From Brevibacillus borstelensis (GTDB lineage: Bacteria; Bacillota; Bacilli; Brevibacillales; Brevibacillaceae), in assembly GCF_003710865.1 (NCBI RefSeq), contig NZ_RHHO01000052.1, positions 1-63,136 on the forward strand: a DNA stretch of 63,136 nucleotides, written 5' to 3'. Both the position numbers and the translations under genes were made by a program. Positions 17,525 through 24,561 of the stretch are shown piece after piece (positions within the stretch are counted from its first letter, which is position 1; every line of letters starts with the position of its first letter). The notes under the pieces are model-generated. The model was not told where the DNA came from. It worked only from the letters and a program-made list of their open reading frames with translations, and made no database searches.

Positions 17525-18924
17525 TCGCTCAACACCAACTTTTGTCCGGGCTCCGGAAAAATCTTGCCGGGATTCATAATGTTATGAGGATCCCAGGCTT
17601 GCTTGATGCGCTTCATCATATCCAGGCCCGCGGCTCCCAATTCCATTTCCATAAACGGCGCCTTCATCGTTCCGATGCCATGCTCTCCGGACAGCGTGCC
17701 CCCTAGCTGCACAGCGGCTTCGAAAATTTCCGCAACGGCCTTTTCCACGCGGGCCATTTCTTCCTTGTCCGCTTTGTCCGCGATGATGTTCGGGTGGAGA
17801 TTTCCGTCGCCCACGTGGCCGAATACAACGAGATGGATATTGTACTTCTCCTTGATCTCCTGCAGGCGTCGGCACATCTCGGGAATTTTGCTGCGCGGCA
17901 CAGTGGCATCCTCGGAAATCTTCGTCGGCTTCACTCTGACGATGGCCGGAGAAACCAGCTTTCTCGCCTTCCAGACATCTTCCTTTTCCGCCTTTGTTCG
18001 CGGTACGCGCACTTCCCTCGCGCCGATTTGCTTGCATACCTGCGAGACCTGCTCGGCTTCATCTCGTACCGCCATCGGGTGGCCGTCCAGCTCGATCAGG
18101 ATCAGTGCCTCCGCATCTGTCGGCAATCCTGACGGCTGGTAGTTTTCCACTGCCACCATGGAGGCCTGATCCATCAGCTCCATTTTGGACGGCAGGATGC
18201 CTGAGGTGAGGATCTGGGAAATTGCTCTCCCCGCGTCAACGAGGCTGTCAAAGACCGCCATCACTGTTTCCGAAGCGGGAGGCTTCGGGATCAGCCGCAG
18301 GATTGCTTTTGTAATAATGCCAAGCGTGCCTTCCGAGCCGACGATCAGCTTGGTCAGGTCGTAACCGGTCACGTTTTTGACCGTTCTCCCGCCCGTGCGG
18401 ATGATCTCGCCCTCCGGGGTGATGACTTCCAGGCCGATGACGTAATCTTTTGTCACGCCGTACTTCAAGCCGCGCGGTCCGCCTGAGTTCTCCGCCAGAT
18501 TTCCGCCGATGGTAGACACATGGGAGCTGCTCGGGTCAGGCGGATACATGAGTCCCTTTGCCTCCGCCGCTTTGTGTATGTCGGCAGTCAGTACACCCGG
18601 AGAGACGACCGCGACCAAATCTTCTTCGTCGATTTCGAGCAAATCGTTCATGACCGATAAATCGATGACCATGCCTCCCTTGACCGGGAGAGGACCGCCG
18701 CTCAAACTGGTCGATTGGCCGCGCGGATAAACAGGGATTTTCTCGCGGTTGGCGAATTTCACCAGCTCGGCTACTTCCTCGACGCTCTTCGTCTGAATGA
18801 CTGCATCGGGAAGAAAGGTTCCAAACGAGGCGTCAAAGGAGTAGCTGAACCGGTCGCTTTCATCGGTAAGCACTCTGCCTGTTTTGACAATGTCAACAAT
18901 TTGTTTGATTTGCATGTCCGTCAT
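17521..18924 (-). CDS. glcD: FAD-linked 2-hydroxy-acid dehydrogenase subunit (GlcD-like)
   Basis: A 467-residue flavoprotein of the FAD-binding-4/FAD-oxidase-C family. The FAD-binding motif appears as YPRGQSTSLSGG (about residue 70) and PPDPSSSHVSTIGGNLAENSGGPRGLKYG (about 130-160); the C-terminal cap has HVGDGNLHPN and GEHGIG. It oxidises a 2-hydroxy acid and hands electrons to GlcF. ATG at 18924 is chosen over longer frames; AGGAG lies 12 bases upstream. It is co-transcribed with the regulator gene just upstream. Confidence 0.9.
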   Translation of the reverse strand: MTDMQIKQIVDIVKTGRVLTDESDRFSYSFDASFGTFLPDAVIQTKSVEEVAELVKFANREKIPVYPRGQSTSLSGGPLPVKGGMVIDLSVMNDLLEIDEEDLVAVVSPGVLTADIHKAAEAKGLMYPPDPSSSHVSTIGGNLAENSGGPRGLKYGVTKDYVIGLEVITPEGEIIRTGGRTVKNVTGYDLTKLIVGSEGTLGIITKAILRLIPKPPASETVMAVFDSLVDAGRAISQILTSGILPSKMELMDQASMVAVENYQPSGLPTDAEALILIELDGHPMAVRDEAEQVSQVCKQIGAREVRVPRTKAEKEDVWKARKLVSPAIVRVKPTKISEDATVPRSKIPEMCRRLQEIKEKYNIHLVVFGHVGDGNLHPNIIADKADKEEMARVEKAVAEIFEAAVQLGGTLSGEHGIGTMKAPFMEMELGAAGLDMMKRIKQAWDPHNIMNPGKIFPEPGQKLVLSE

Positions 18925-18953
18925 CGTCTCATTTTTCTCCTCTTGTTGTTGGA

Positions 18954-19643
18954 CTAAGAGAACAGGTCCAGCTTTTTCTCCGCATTTTTGAGGTGAATGG
19001 CGCATTGGATTTTCGCCAGTTCCGGTTCCTCCATCTCAATGGCCGACAGGATGTTCAGGTGCTCCTGATAGACCGCTTTGCGCTTCTGTTTCAAGCCCAG
19101 GTTGGACTGAAGAGTGATCTGCAGGGCACGCTCGTAGAGAGAAGACAGGTTTTCCATCGCCTGGATCATGACCGGGTTATGCGTGGCCAAAAACATCGAC
19201 CGGTGGAACTCCATATCCGCTTCCATGCCAATCTTGCTGTCGTCGGCCAATTCTGCCTCCAGCCACTGGAGCGCCTCTCTCATTCGTTCCAGTTGTTCAG
19301 GCGTTCGCCTCAGGGCAGCCAGATAGGCGGCCTCAGGCTCAAGAATCTTCCTCATCTCAAAAAGGTGTCTGATCAGCTCGGCATCGTCATTTTCAATCTG
19401 GATGTTGCTGAATATGCTGGAACCGTTGCGCTCTTCGACAAAGCTCCCGCCCCCCTGGCGAGAGTTGATGACACCGGCTGCCCGCAATACGCTGAGCGCT
19501 TCCCGGATCGGGATTCGGCTTACGCCAAACTGGGCAGCCAGCTCCATTTCCGTCGGCAATTTCGAACCTGGGGGATATTTGCCCGCCTCGATCAACTTTA
19601 ACAACTCACGTGAAATGATTTGCGACAGTTTTTCTTTGGACAT
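18954..19643 (-). CDS. FadR-subfamily GntR transcriptional regulator
   Basis: A 229-residue regulator with an N-terminal winged helix (LPTEMELAAQFGVSRIPIREALSVLRAAGVI, about 29-58) and a C-terminal FCD ligand domain rich in helices and histidines (EADMEFHRSMF, ATHNP). FCD regulators usually sense small carboxylates. GGAGAT precedes ATG. It heads the operon with glcD and glcF, and a TTTGTAATACAAA operator overlaps its own start site, so it probably autoregulates. Copies of the same operator near lhgO and the MBL operon make it the likely master regulator of this region. Confidence 0.88.
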   Translation of the reverse strand: MSKEKLSQIISRELLKLIEAGKYPPGSKLPTEMELAAQFGVSRIPIREALSVLRAAGVINSRQGGGSFVEERNGSSIFSNIQIENDDAELIRHLFEMRKILEPEAAYLAALRRTPEQLERMREALQWLEAELADDSKIGMEADMEFHRSMFLATHNPVMIQAMENLSSLYERALQITLQSNLGLKQKRKAVYQEHLNILSAIEMEEPELAKIQCAIHLKNAEKKLDLFS

Positions 19644-19672
19644 CGTACATCTCCGATTCTCATTTTGGTTTA

Positions 19673-19713
19673 TTTGTAATACAAATTGTAAATTATTCAG
19701 ATGGCAAAGTCAA
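19673..19713 (-). promoter_or_regulatory. gntR-glcD-glcF promoter and operator
   Basis: Minus-strand TTGACT (19708-19713), 17-bp spacer, TACAAT (19685-19690), followed directly by the palindrome TTTGTATTACAAA (19673-19685) covering the start site. Confidence 0.8.
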
Positions 19714-19801
19714 TTCCGGTCGACTCTTTACCATTGTTTTGCAGACAAACTGAGCAAAAGAAGGACAGGAAAAGGAGAGCACTTGTTCACTCTCGCAATA
19801 A

Positions 19802-19813
19802 TTGTAATACAAA
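19802..19813. promoter_or_regulatory. Second TTGTAATACAA operator upstream of gntR
   Basis: ATTGTAATACAAAT matches the operator at the gntR promoter. It lies about 120 bases further upstream and could allow looping with the proximal site. Confidence 0.6.
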
Positions 19814-19819
19814 TAACAA

Positions 19820-19868
19820 GGAAAAAGAAAAGTTCATGATGGACTCCTCATCCACAATGAACTTTTCT
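19820..19868 (-). terminator. Terminator of the MBL-hydrolase/MFS operon
   Basis: AGAAAAGTTCAT and ATGAACTTTTCT form a 12-bp stem around a 19-base loop, followed on the minus strand by TTTTTCC. Confidence 0.8.
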
Positions 19869-19902
19869 TGTCGACAATCGATTGTCTATGTGCAACTGTA
19901 TG

Positions 19903-21162
19903 CTAATTTAATTGCTTGCCCATCGTTTCCGGCAAGAACAGCAGTACGAGGATTGCCGCCAGCGCAAACGAGATGGCCAGGAACCCGAATGCCGCACCGA
20001 GCCCCATGCCGGTTGCCATAAATCCGACTACAGTCGGTGCAGTTGCAGCGATTCCGCGTCCAAAGTTGTAACAGAACCCTTGTCCGGTCGCGCGAATCTC
20101 AGTCGGGAACAGCTCGGCCAGAACCGCTCCAAAGCCGCTGAAGTAGCCCGATCCAAAGAAGGCGACAAACGGACCGAGGATCAGCAGTCTGGTCGCGTCG
20201 CTGGACATGCCGTAAAACGGAACAAGCAGCGCCGCCAGCGCGAAGAACAGGATAAAGGTCTTTTTCCGTCCGATCTTGTCCGCCAAAAAGCCGAAGGAGA
20301 CGTAACCCAACCAGGCACCTGCCTGCATGATGACAATCCAGGTCGTCGATTTCATAATATCCAGACCGGCCCCGCCTTGATCGACTGGAGTGCCGAGGTA
20401 GGACGGAATCCAGGTGAACAGGCCCCAGTAGCCAAATTGCGCGCAAACGCTCAATGCCGCACCGAGTATGGTCCAACGGAGTACCTTCCCGGAAAACAGC
20501 TCAACCAGCTTAGGCTTGCTTTTCTTTTTCTGCGTGGTGGCCTCCTGCTTCATTTTTTCCCAGATCTCAGGCTCTTTTGTGCCTTTGCGGATCCAAATGG
20601 CGACCAAAGCCGGAACAATTCCGAAGAAAAACACTCCGCGCCAGCCCCACAGCGGAATGACCAGACCGGCCACAATCGCAGCCAGCGCGTAACCAATTGC
20701 CCAAGCACTTTGTACGAGACCCATCGCTTTTCCGCGATGCTTTGCGTCCCAGGTTTCCGTAATCAGGGCTGCGCCCGCAACCCACTCTCCACCCATTCCG
20801 AGCCCGAGCAGCAAACGGAATACGGCCAATTGTGTAACCGTTTGCGAGAATCCACAGAGGAATGTAAACAATGAGTACACGATAATACTGATCATCAATG
20901 ATTTCGTGCGGCCATACCGGTCAGCAACCATCCCGAACAATAGTCCGCCGAAGGCAGAACTGAGCAGGGTAAGCGTTGCCAAAAATCCGCCGGCCGTCTT
21001 GTCCATCTGCAACTCCTGCATCACTTGCACCAGAACCATGGAGTACAGCATTACATCCATCGCATCCAGAGCCCATCCGGACCCGGCAGCGATTAACGCC
21101 CGCCATTGGTTTTGCGTAACCTCTTTATACCATGGCTTGTTTGACAACTGTGCTTGCGCCAT
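19903..21162 (-). CDS. MFS transporter, aromatic acid/hydroxy-acid (AAHS or SHS) type
   Basis: A 419-residue major facilitator with about twelve membrane segments. The first half carries the acidic D in TM1 (SGWALDAMDVMLYS) and the loop 2-3 motif GMVADRYGRTKSL; the second half repeats FLADKIGRKKTF. A cytoplasmic basic loop sits in the middle. These features are typical of carboxylate/proton symporters such as lactate or 4-hydroxybenzoate permeases. It is the last gene of a three-gene operon with two hydrolases, suggesting it imports their substrate or a precursor. The exact substrate is unknown. Confidence 0.9.
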   Translation of the reverse strand: MAQAQLSNKPWYKEVTQNQWRALIAAGSGWALDAMDVMLYSMVLVQVMQELQMDKTAGGFLATLTLLSSAFGGLLFGMVADRYGRTKSLMISIIVYSLFTFLCGFSQTVTQLAVFRLLLGLGMGGEWVAGAALITETWDAKHRGKAMGLVQSAWAIGYALAAIVAGLVIPLWGWRGVFFFGIVPALVAIWIRKGTKEPEIWEKMKQEATTQKKKSKPKLVELFSGKVLRWTILGAALSVCAQFGYWGLFTWIPSYLGTPVDQGGAGLDIMKSTTWIVIMQAGAWLGYVSFGFLADKIGRKKTFILFFALAALLVPFYGMSSDATRLLILGPFVAFFGSGYFSGFGAVLAELFPTEIRATGQGFCYNFGRGIAATAPTVVGFMATGMGLGAAFGFLAISFALAAILVLLFLPETMGKQLN

Positions 21163-21188
21163 ACTTTTTCAACCCCTTTTCTCTTGTC

Positions 21189-22058
21189 TTACGTAAGCCC
21201 GATTAATTCCGCCGGGTTGAAACAAGCCATTTGCTCAACCTCTTTCTCTGTCATGCCCTGTTCCAATAAGATTTGAATAAACTGGTTGTACCCTTCCGTC
21301 GGCACCGGATGGTTGGCCTGCCCGAAATCGGTTTGCAAAATGCACTTTTCAATGCCGATCTGGCGGATGCCCCGCACCAGCTCGTCCGGCTCGATCGACT
21401 TCCACAGCGGCATCAGCGTCAGCATCGACTTCTCGACATACGCGCCCATTTTGACGAGTTCGATTTGCAGCGAAAGATCCATTTTGTTGATTTTCAAATC
21501 AGGATGGGCGACAAGCACCTTTTCCACCCCGCGCTTCGTCGCGACTTCCACGAGCTTCCGGGTTTCCAGCGGAGAGAGATGACCCGTTGCCAATACGGCT
21601 CCGGTGCCCTTGATCAAATCGATGATGTCATAGACGACGGGCAGCAGCTCGCCGTCCTCCGAAAGGATCGTGATCCCTTTCTGGGGCAGGAGGCGAATGG
21701 TCGATTTTTGTTCCTTGTAGTCGCTCTTTCCGCCGTAATGATCCAGATGATGCTTGGCTGAGCCGGTAGGCATCCAGATCAGCTTTGCCCCCTGCTGAAT
21801 CGCCATGTCTACGGCGTAAGGATTGAGACCGCCGACGTACTCATTGAGCACCAGCGAGCCGTAGACCTCGATTCCTTCCACCACTTTGCTGACCAGCTTC
21901 GCTCTGGAAACGGTCGATTCTTCGTGCGCCTTGAGGACGATTGCCCGCATCCCCGCTTGCTTGGCTTGCTCCGCCAGCTCCAGATCATTTACCGAACGGG
22001 GAAAAATGCTGGGACTGGAGTGGACGTGTATATCAATGGCACCTTTTAGATCGTTCAT
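21189..22058 (-). CDS. DUF6282-type TIM-barrel metal-dependent hydrolase
   Basis: A 289-residue protein with an amidohydrolase-like metal site: D9-I-H11-V-H13 at the start, LKAHEE near 43, TGHLSP near 165 and VAHPD near 187. These fit a one- or two-metal TIM-barrel hydrolase. I recall such proteins being filed under DUF6282; the reaction is not known. The ATG at 22058 follows AGAAGGTGG; a GTG three codons upstream is less likely. It lies between the MBL-fold hydrolase and the transporter, spacing about 20-25 bases on each side, so the three act together. Confidence 0.78.
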   Translation of the reverse strand: MNDLKGAIDIHVHSSPSIFPRSVNDLELAEQAKQAGMRAIVLKAHEESTVSRAKLVSKVVEGIEVYGSLVLNEYVGGLNPYAVDMAIQQGAKLIWMPTGSAKHHLDHYGGKSDYKEQKSTIRLLPQKGITILSEDGELLPVVYDIIDLIKGTGAVLATGHLSPLETRKLVEVATKRGVEKVLVAHPDLKINKMDLSLQIELVKMGAYVEKSMLTLMPLWKSIEPDELVRGIRQIGIEKCILQTDFGQANHPVPTEGYNQFIQILLEQGMTEKEVEQMACFNPAELIGLT

Positions 22059-22078
22059 TTCAACCACCTTCTGTCATT

Positions 22079-22801
22079 TCAGATTTTGAGCGAGAATGTC
22101 TCGTCCTTCCAAGGTACGATAATTTGTACAGCGCTTTCATGCAACGGGTTGACGACGATTCCCTGGCCGGTTCTCTCGATCTCCAGCAATCGATCATGGC
22201 CGGGGACGACAACATCTGCCCACTGGGCGATCGCCCGGATACTCTCTTTGCTTTTGGCGTCATCCCATGTCATCACTGCGTCGCCACTGGTCAGCTCCAG
22301 GATGTTTTTCACCGCGTCTGACACCAACGCCCACTTTCTCCCCTGGTATTCAGTCAGAATGGAAAACAAGCCCGGCGTATGCCCCGGTGTAAGCAGCCAC
22401 GGAAGTCCTTCGACGACGCCGGACTCTCCGGACAGTAGCGACAGCTTCCCGGAATCGCGCAAAGCCGGAAACATCTCGCGAGGGACGGCGAGGTCCTTTG
22501 TCCCGTTCTCTTCTATATGTTTGACTTCCTCTTCGTGCAGGTAAAACGTAGCGTTCGGAAACAGCGGATAGTTGACAGCGTGATCAAAATGAAAGTGACT
22601 TAACAGGACCGTACCGACATCTTCGGGGCCAACCCCCAGCTCCTTCAGTTTGGCCAGCAGCGAATATCGCTCATGAAAGCCCACGGTGTCATACAAAATC
22701 GGCGCTTTTCCTTCTCGGCGAATCAACACGCAACTGCTCCATCCAAGAAAACCACGGCTTGATCTTCCCGGAAAGCCTTGATACAAGACGGTAATTTCCA
22801 T
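22079..22801 (-). CDS. MBL-fold metallo-hydrolase
   Basis: A 240-residue metallo-beta-lactamase-fold enzyme with H69-x-H71-x-D73-H74 (LSHFHFDH), the later ligand in TPGHTPG and a further VPGHDR. It resembles lactonases and glyoxalase-II-like hydrolases, which open lactone or thioester bonds. ATG follows AGGAAACC. It is the first gene of the operon; its leader holds a TTGTACTACAA operator and an 18-bp palindrome. Confidence 0.85.
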   Translation of the reverse strand: MEITVLYQGFPGRSSRGFLGWSSCVLIRREGKAPILYDTVGFHERYSLLAKLKELGVGPEDVGTVLLSHFHFDHAVNYPLFPNATFYLHEEEVKHIEENGTKDLAVPREMFPALRDSGKLSLLSGESGVVEGLPWLLTPGHTPGLFSILTEYQGRKWALVSDAVKNILELTSGDAVMTWDDAKSKESIRAIAQWADVVVPGHDRLLEIERTGQGIVVNPLHESAVQIIVPWKDETFSLKI

Positions 22802-22952
22802 GTTGGTTTCCTGCCTTTTCTGCGTCGCATTTTGTTTGCTGTATACGCCCTGCTCACGGGTTTGGATTCAAAGGGAGTCTCTTGTCCGCATGCTCAACCC
22901 GATTGCGCAAGCATTTGTTTCTCAACATTCTGTTTTTGCCAGAATGACCGAT

Positions 22953-22979
22953 AAGTTGTTATAACAACTTGTACTACAA
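22953..22979. promoter_or_regulatory. Palindrome and GntR-type operator upstream of the MBL operon
   Basis: A perfect 18-bp palindrome AAGTTGTTATAACAACTT (22953-22970) runs directly into TTGTACTACAA (22969-22979), a near copy of the TTGTAATACAA site. The rest of 22802-23115 shows nothing I can name. Confidence 0.6.
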
Positions 22980-23115
22980 AAATACAAGCTTTTTTCATCA
23001 CTCCCTTTTGTACAAAACCCGATTTGATACGTTATATATGGTGATATAAAGAATACAACACGATTATAAGTTTGTCTATATTCCAAATAATTTATTTCTT
23101 TTGAACTCATTTAGG

Positions 23116-23153
23116 TTGATTTGTATTACATGTGTATTATAATTGTAATACAA
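23116..23153 (+). promoter_or_regulatory. lhgO promoter with two operators
   Basis: TTGATT (23116-23121), 16-bp spacer, TATAAT (23138-23143). TTTGTATTACA (23120-23130) lies in the spacer and TTGTAATACAA (23143-23153) directly after the -10, so the -10 is flanked by two copies of the GntR-type site. Confidence 0.8.
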
Positions 23154-23217
23154 CTTCTCATTCATGCTTGTACATTGCAGAGATATTCAGGAATGCTTAG
23201 CGGAGAAAGGTGATATC

Positions 23218-24414
23218 ATGTATGACTATGTCATTATCGGGGGCGGTATCGTAGGTCTCTCTACCGGTTATGCGCTTGTCGAAAAGTACCCACAAGCCAA
23301 AATTGCCGTCGTCGAAAAGGAACGCACCCTTGCTTTTCACCAAACCGGCCATAATAGCGGAGTAATCCATTCCGGCATTTATTACAAGCCGGGCAGCCTG
23401 AAAGCAAAGCTTTCCAGGGAAGGCGGCGACTTGCTGCGCTCATTTTGCAACCAGCACGAAATTCCTTACGATATGTGCGGAAAAGTGATTGTGGCAACCG
23501 ACCAGCATGAGCTGCCCCTGCTTGAGAATCTATATAAACGCGGTCTTGAAAACCAGCTCGACGTATCCATCATTGATGCGGATCAGCTTGCAGAGATCGA
23601 GCCCCATGCATATGGCCTCAAAGCCATCCGGGTCAAGGAAGCCGGAATCGTCAATTACAAGCGCGTCGCCGAGTCACTTGCCAAGGTCATCCAGGAAAAA
23701 GGCGGCGATATTCTTCTGGGGACAAAAGTCGAAAATATAAAGGAAAGCAGCTCCGGAGTCGAGATCGAATGCACCAACAAGACGATCCACGCCCGCTATC
23801 TGATCAATTGCGCCGGCCTCCATTGCGACCGCATCGCAGCGCTTCAAGGATTGAAAACCGATATGAAAATCGTCCCTTTCCGCGGCGAATACTACGAATT
23901 GAAACCGGAAAAGCACTATCTGGTGAAAAATTTGATCTATCCGGTTCCGAATCCGAACTTTCCCTTCCTCGGCGTCCACTTCACCCGGATGATGGATGGC
24001 CACGTGCACGCCGGGCCGAATGCGGTGCTGAGCTTTAAACGGGAAGGCTACCGCAAGACAGACTTTGATCTCAAGGATATAACCGAAGTCCTGACCTATC
24101 CCGCCTTTTGGAAAATTGCCTACAAGAACCTGGGCGAGGGCTGGAAGGAAATGGTCCGCTCATTCAGCAAAAAGGTGTTCGTCCAGAGCCTTCAGCGCTT
24201 GATACCGGAAGTTCGCGCCGAGGATCTGGTCGAGTCCGAGAATGGCGTCAGGGCCCAAGCGCTTACAAAGGACGGGAAATTGGTCGATGACTTCCTGATC
24301 GTCACCAATCAGCGCTCCACCCATATTTTGAATGCGCCCTCACCTGCGGCGACAGCCTCGATTGCGATTGGGCGCAACATCGGGGAGAGAATTCCGGAGC
24401 CGGCACAGATTTAA
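23218..24414 (+). CDS. lhgO: L-2-hydroxyglutarate oxidase/dehydrogenase (LhgO)
   Basis: A 398-residue FAD oxidoreductase of the DAO family that converts L-2-hydroxyglutarate to 2-oxoglutarate. The dinucleotide site is YVIIGGGIVGLSTGYAL (G8-x-G10-x2-G13). NSGVIHSGIYYKPGSLKA near residue 40 and PFRGEYYEL near 225 are characteristic of LhgO. ATG at 23218 follows GGAGAAAGGTG. It is monocistronic with its own promoter and terminator, and shares operators with the GntR-GlcDF and MBL operons, placing it in the same catabolic regulon. Confidence 0.92.
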   Translation: MYDYVIIGGGIVGLSTGYALVEKYPQAKIAVVEKERTLAFHQTGHNSGVIHSGIYYKPGSLKAKLSREGGDLLRSFCNQHEIPYDMCGKVIVATDQHELPLLENLYKRGLENQLDVSIIDADQLAEIEPHAYGLKAIRVKEAGIVNYKRVAESLAKVIQEKGGDILLGTKVENIKESSSGVEIECTNKTIHARYLINCAGLHCDRIAALQGLKTDMKIVPFRGEYYELKPEKHYLVKNLIYPVPNPNFPFLGVHFTRMMDGHVHAGPNAVLSFKREGYRKTDFDLKDITEVLTYPAFWKIAYKNLGEGWKEMVRSFSKKVFVQSLQRLIPEVRAEDLVESENGVRAQALTKDGKLVDDFLIVTNQRSTHILNAPSPAATASIAIGRNIGERIPEPAQI

Positions 24415-24473
24415 CCGCATGCCTCTGACCGGGCTTTCAGATCACAGAAAGCGAGTCCAGTCACCATACAGAA

Positions 24474-24514
24474 AAATCCCGTCTCACTTTGCTGATGAGA
24501 CGGGATTTCTTTTT
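24474..24514 (+). terminator. Terminator of lhgO
   Basis: A 13-bp perfect stem, AAATCCCGTCTCA with TGAGACGGGATTT, followed by CTTTTT. It may also serve the convergent gene at 24562. Confidence 0.92.
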
Positions 24515-24561
24515 GGCAGGCCTATGCGAACATCGATCCTGGCTGATTGCCAGCTTGTCCA

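Noticed and set aside
16262..17587. 441-codon plus-strand frame opposite glcF
   Set aside because: Shadow of glcF, whose two cluster motifs and CCG domains are conserved.
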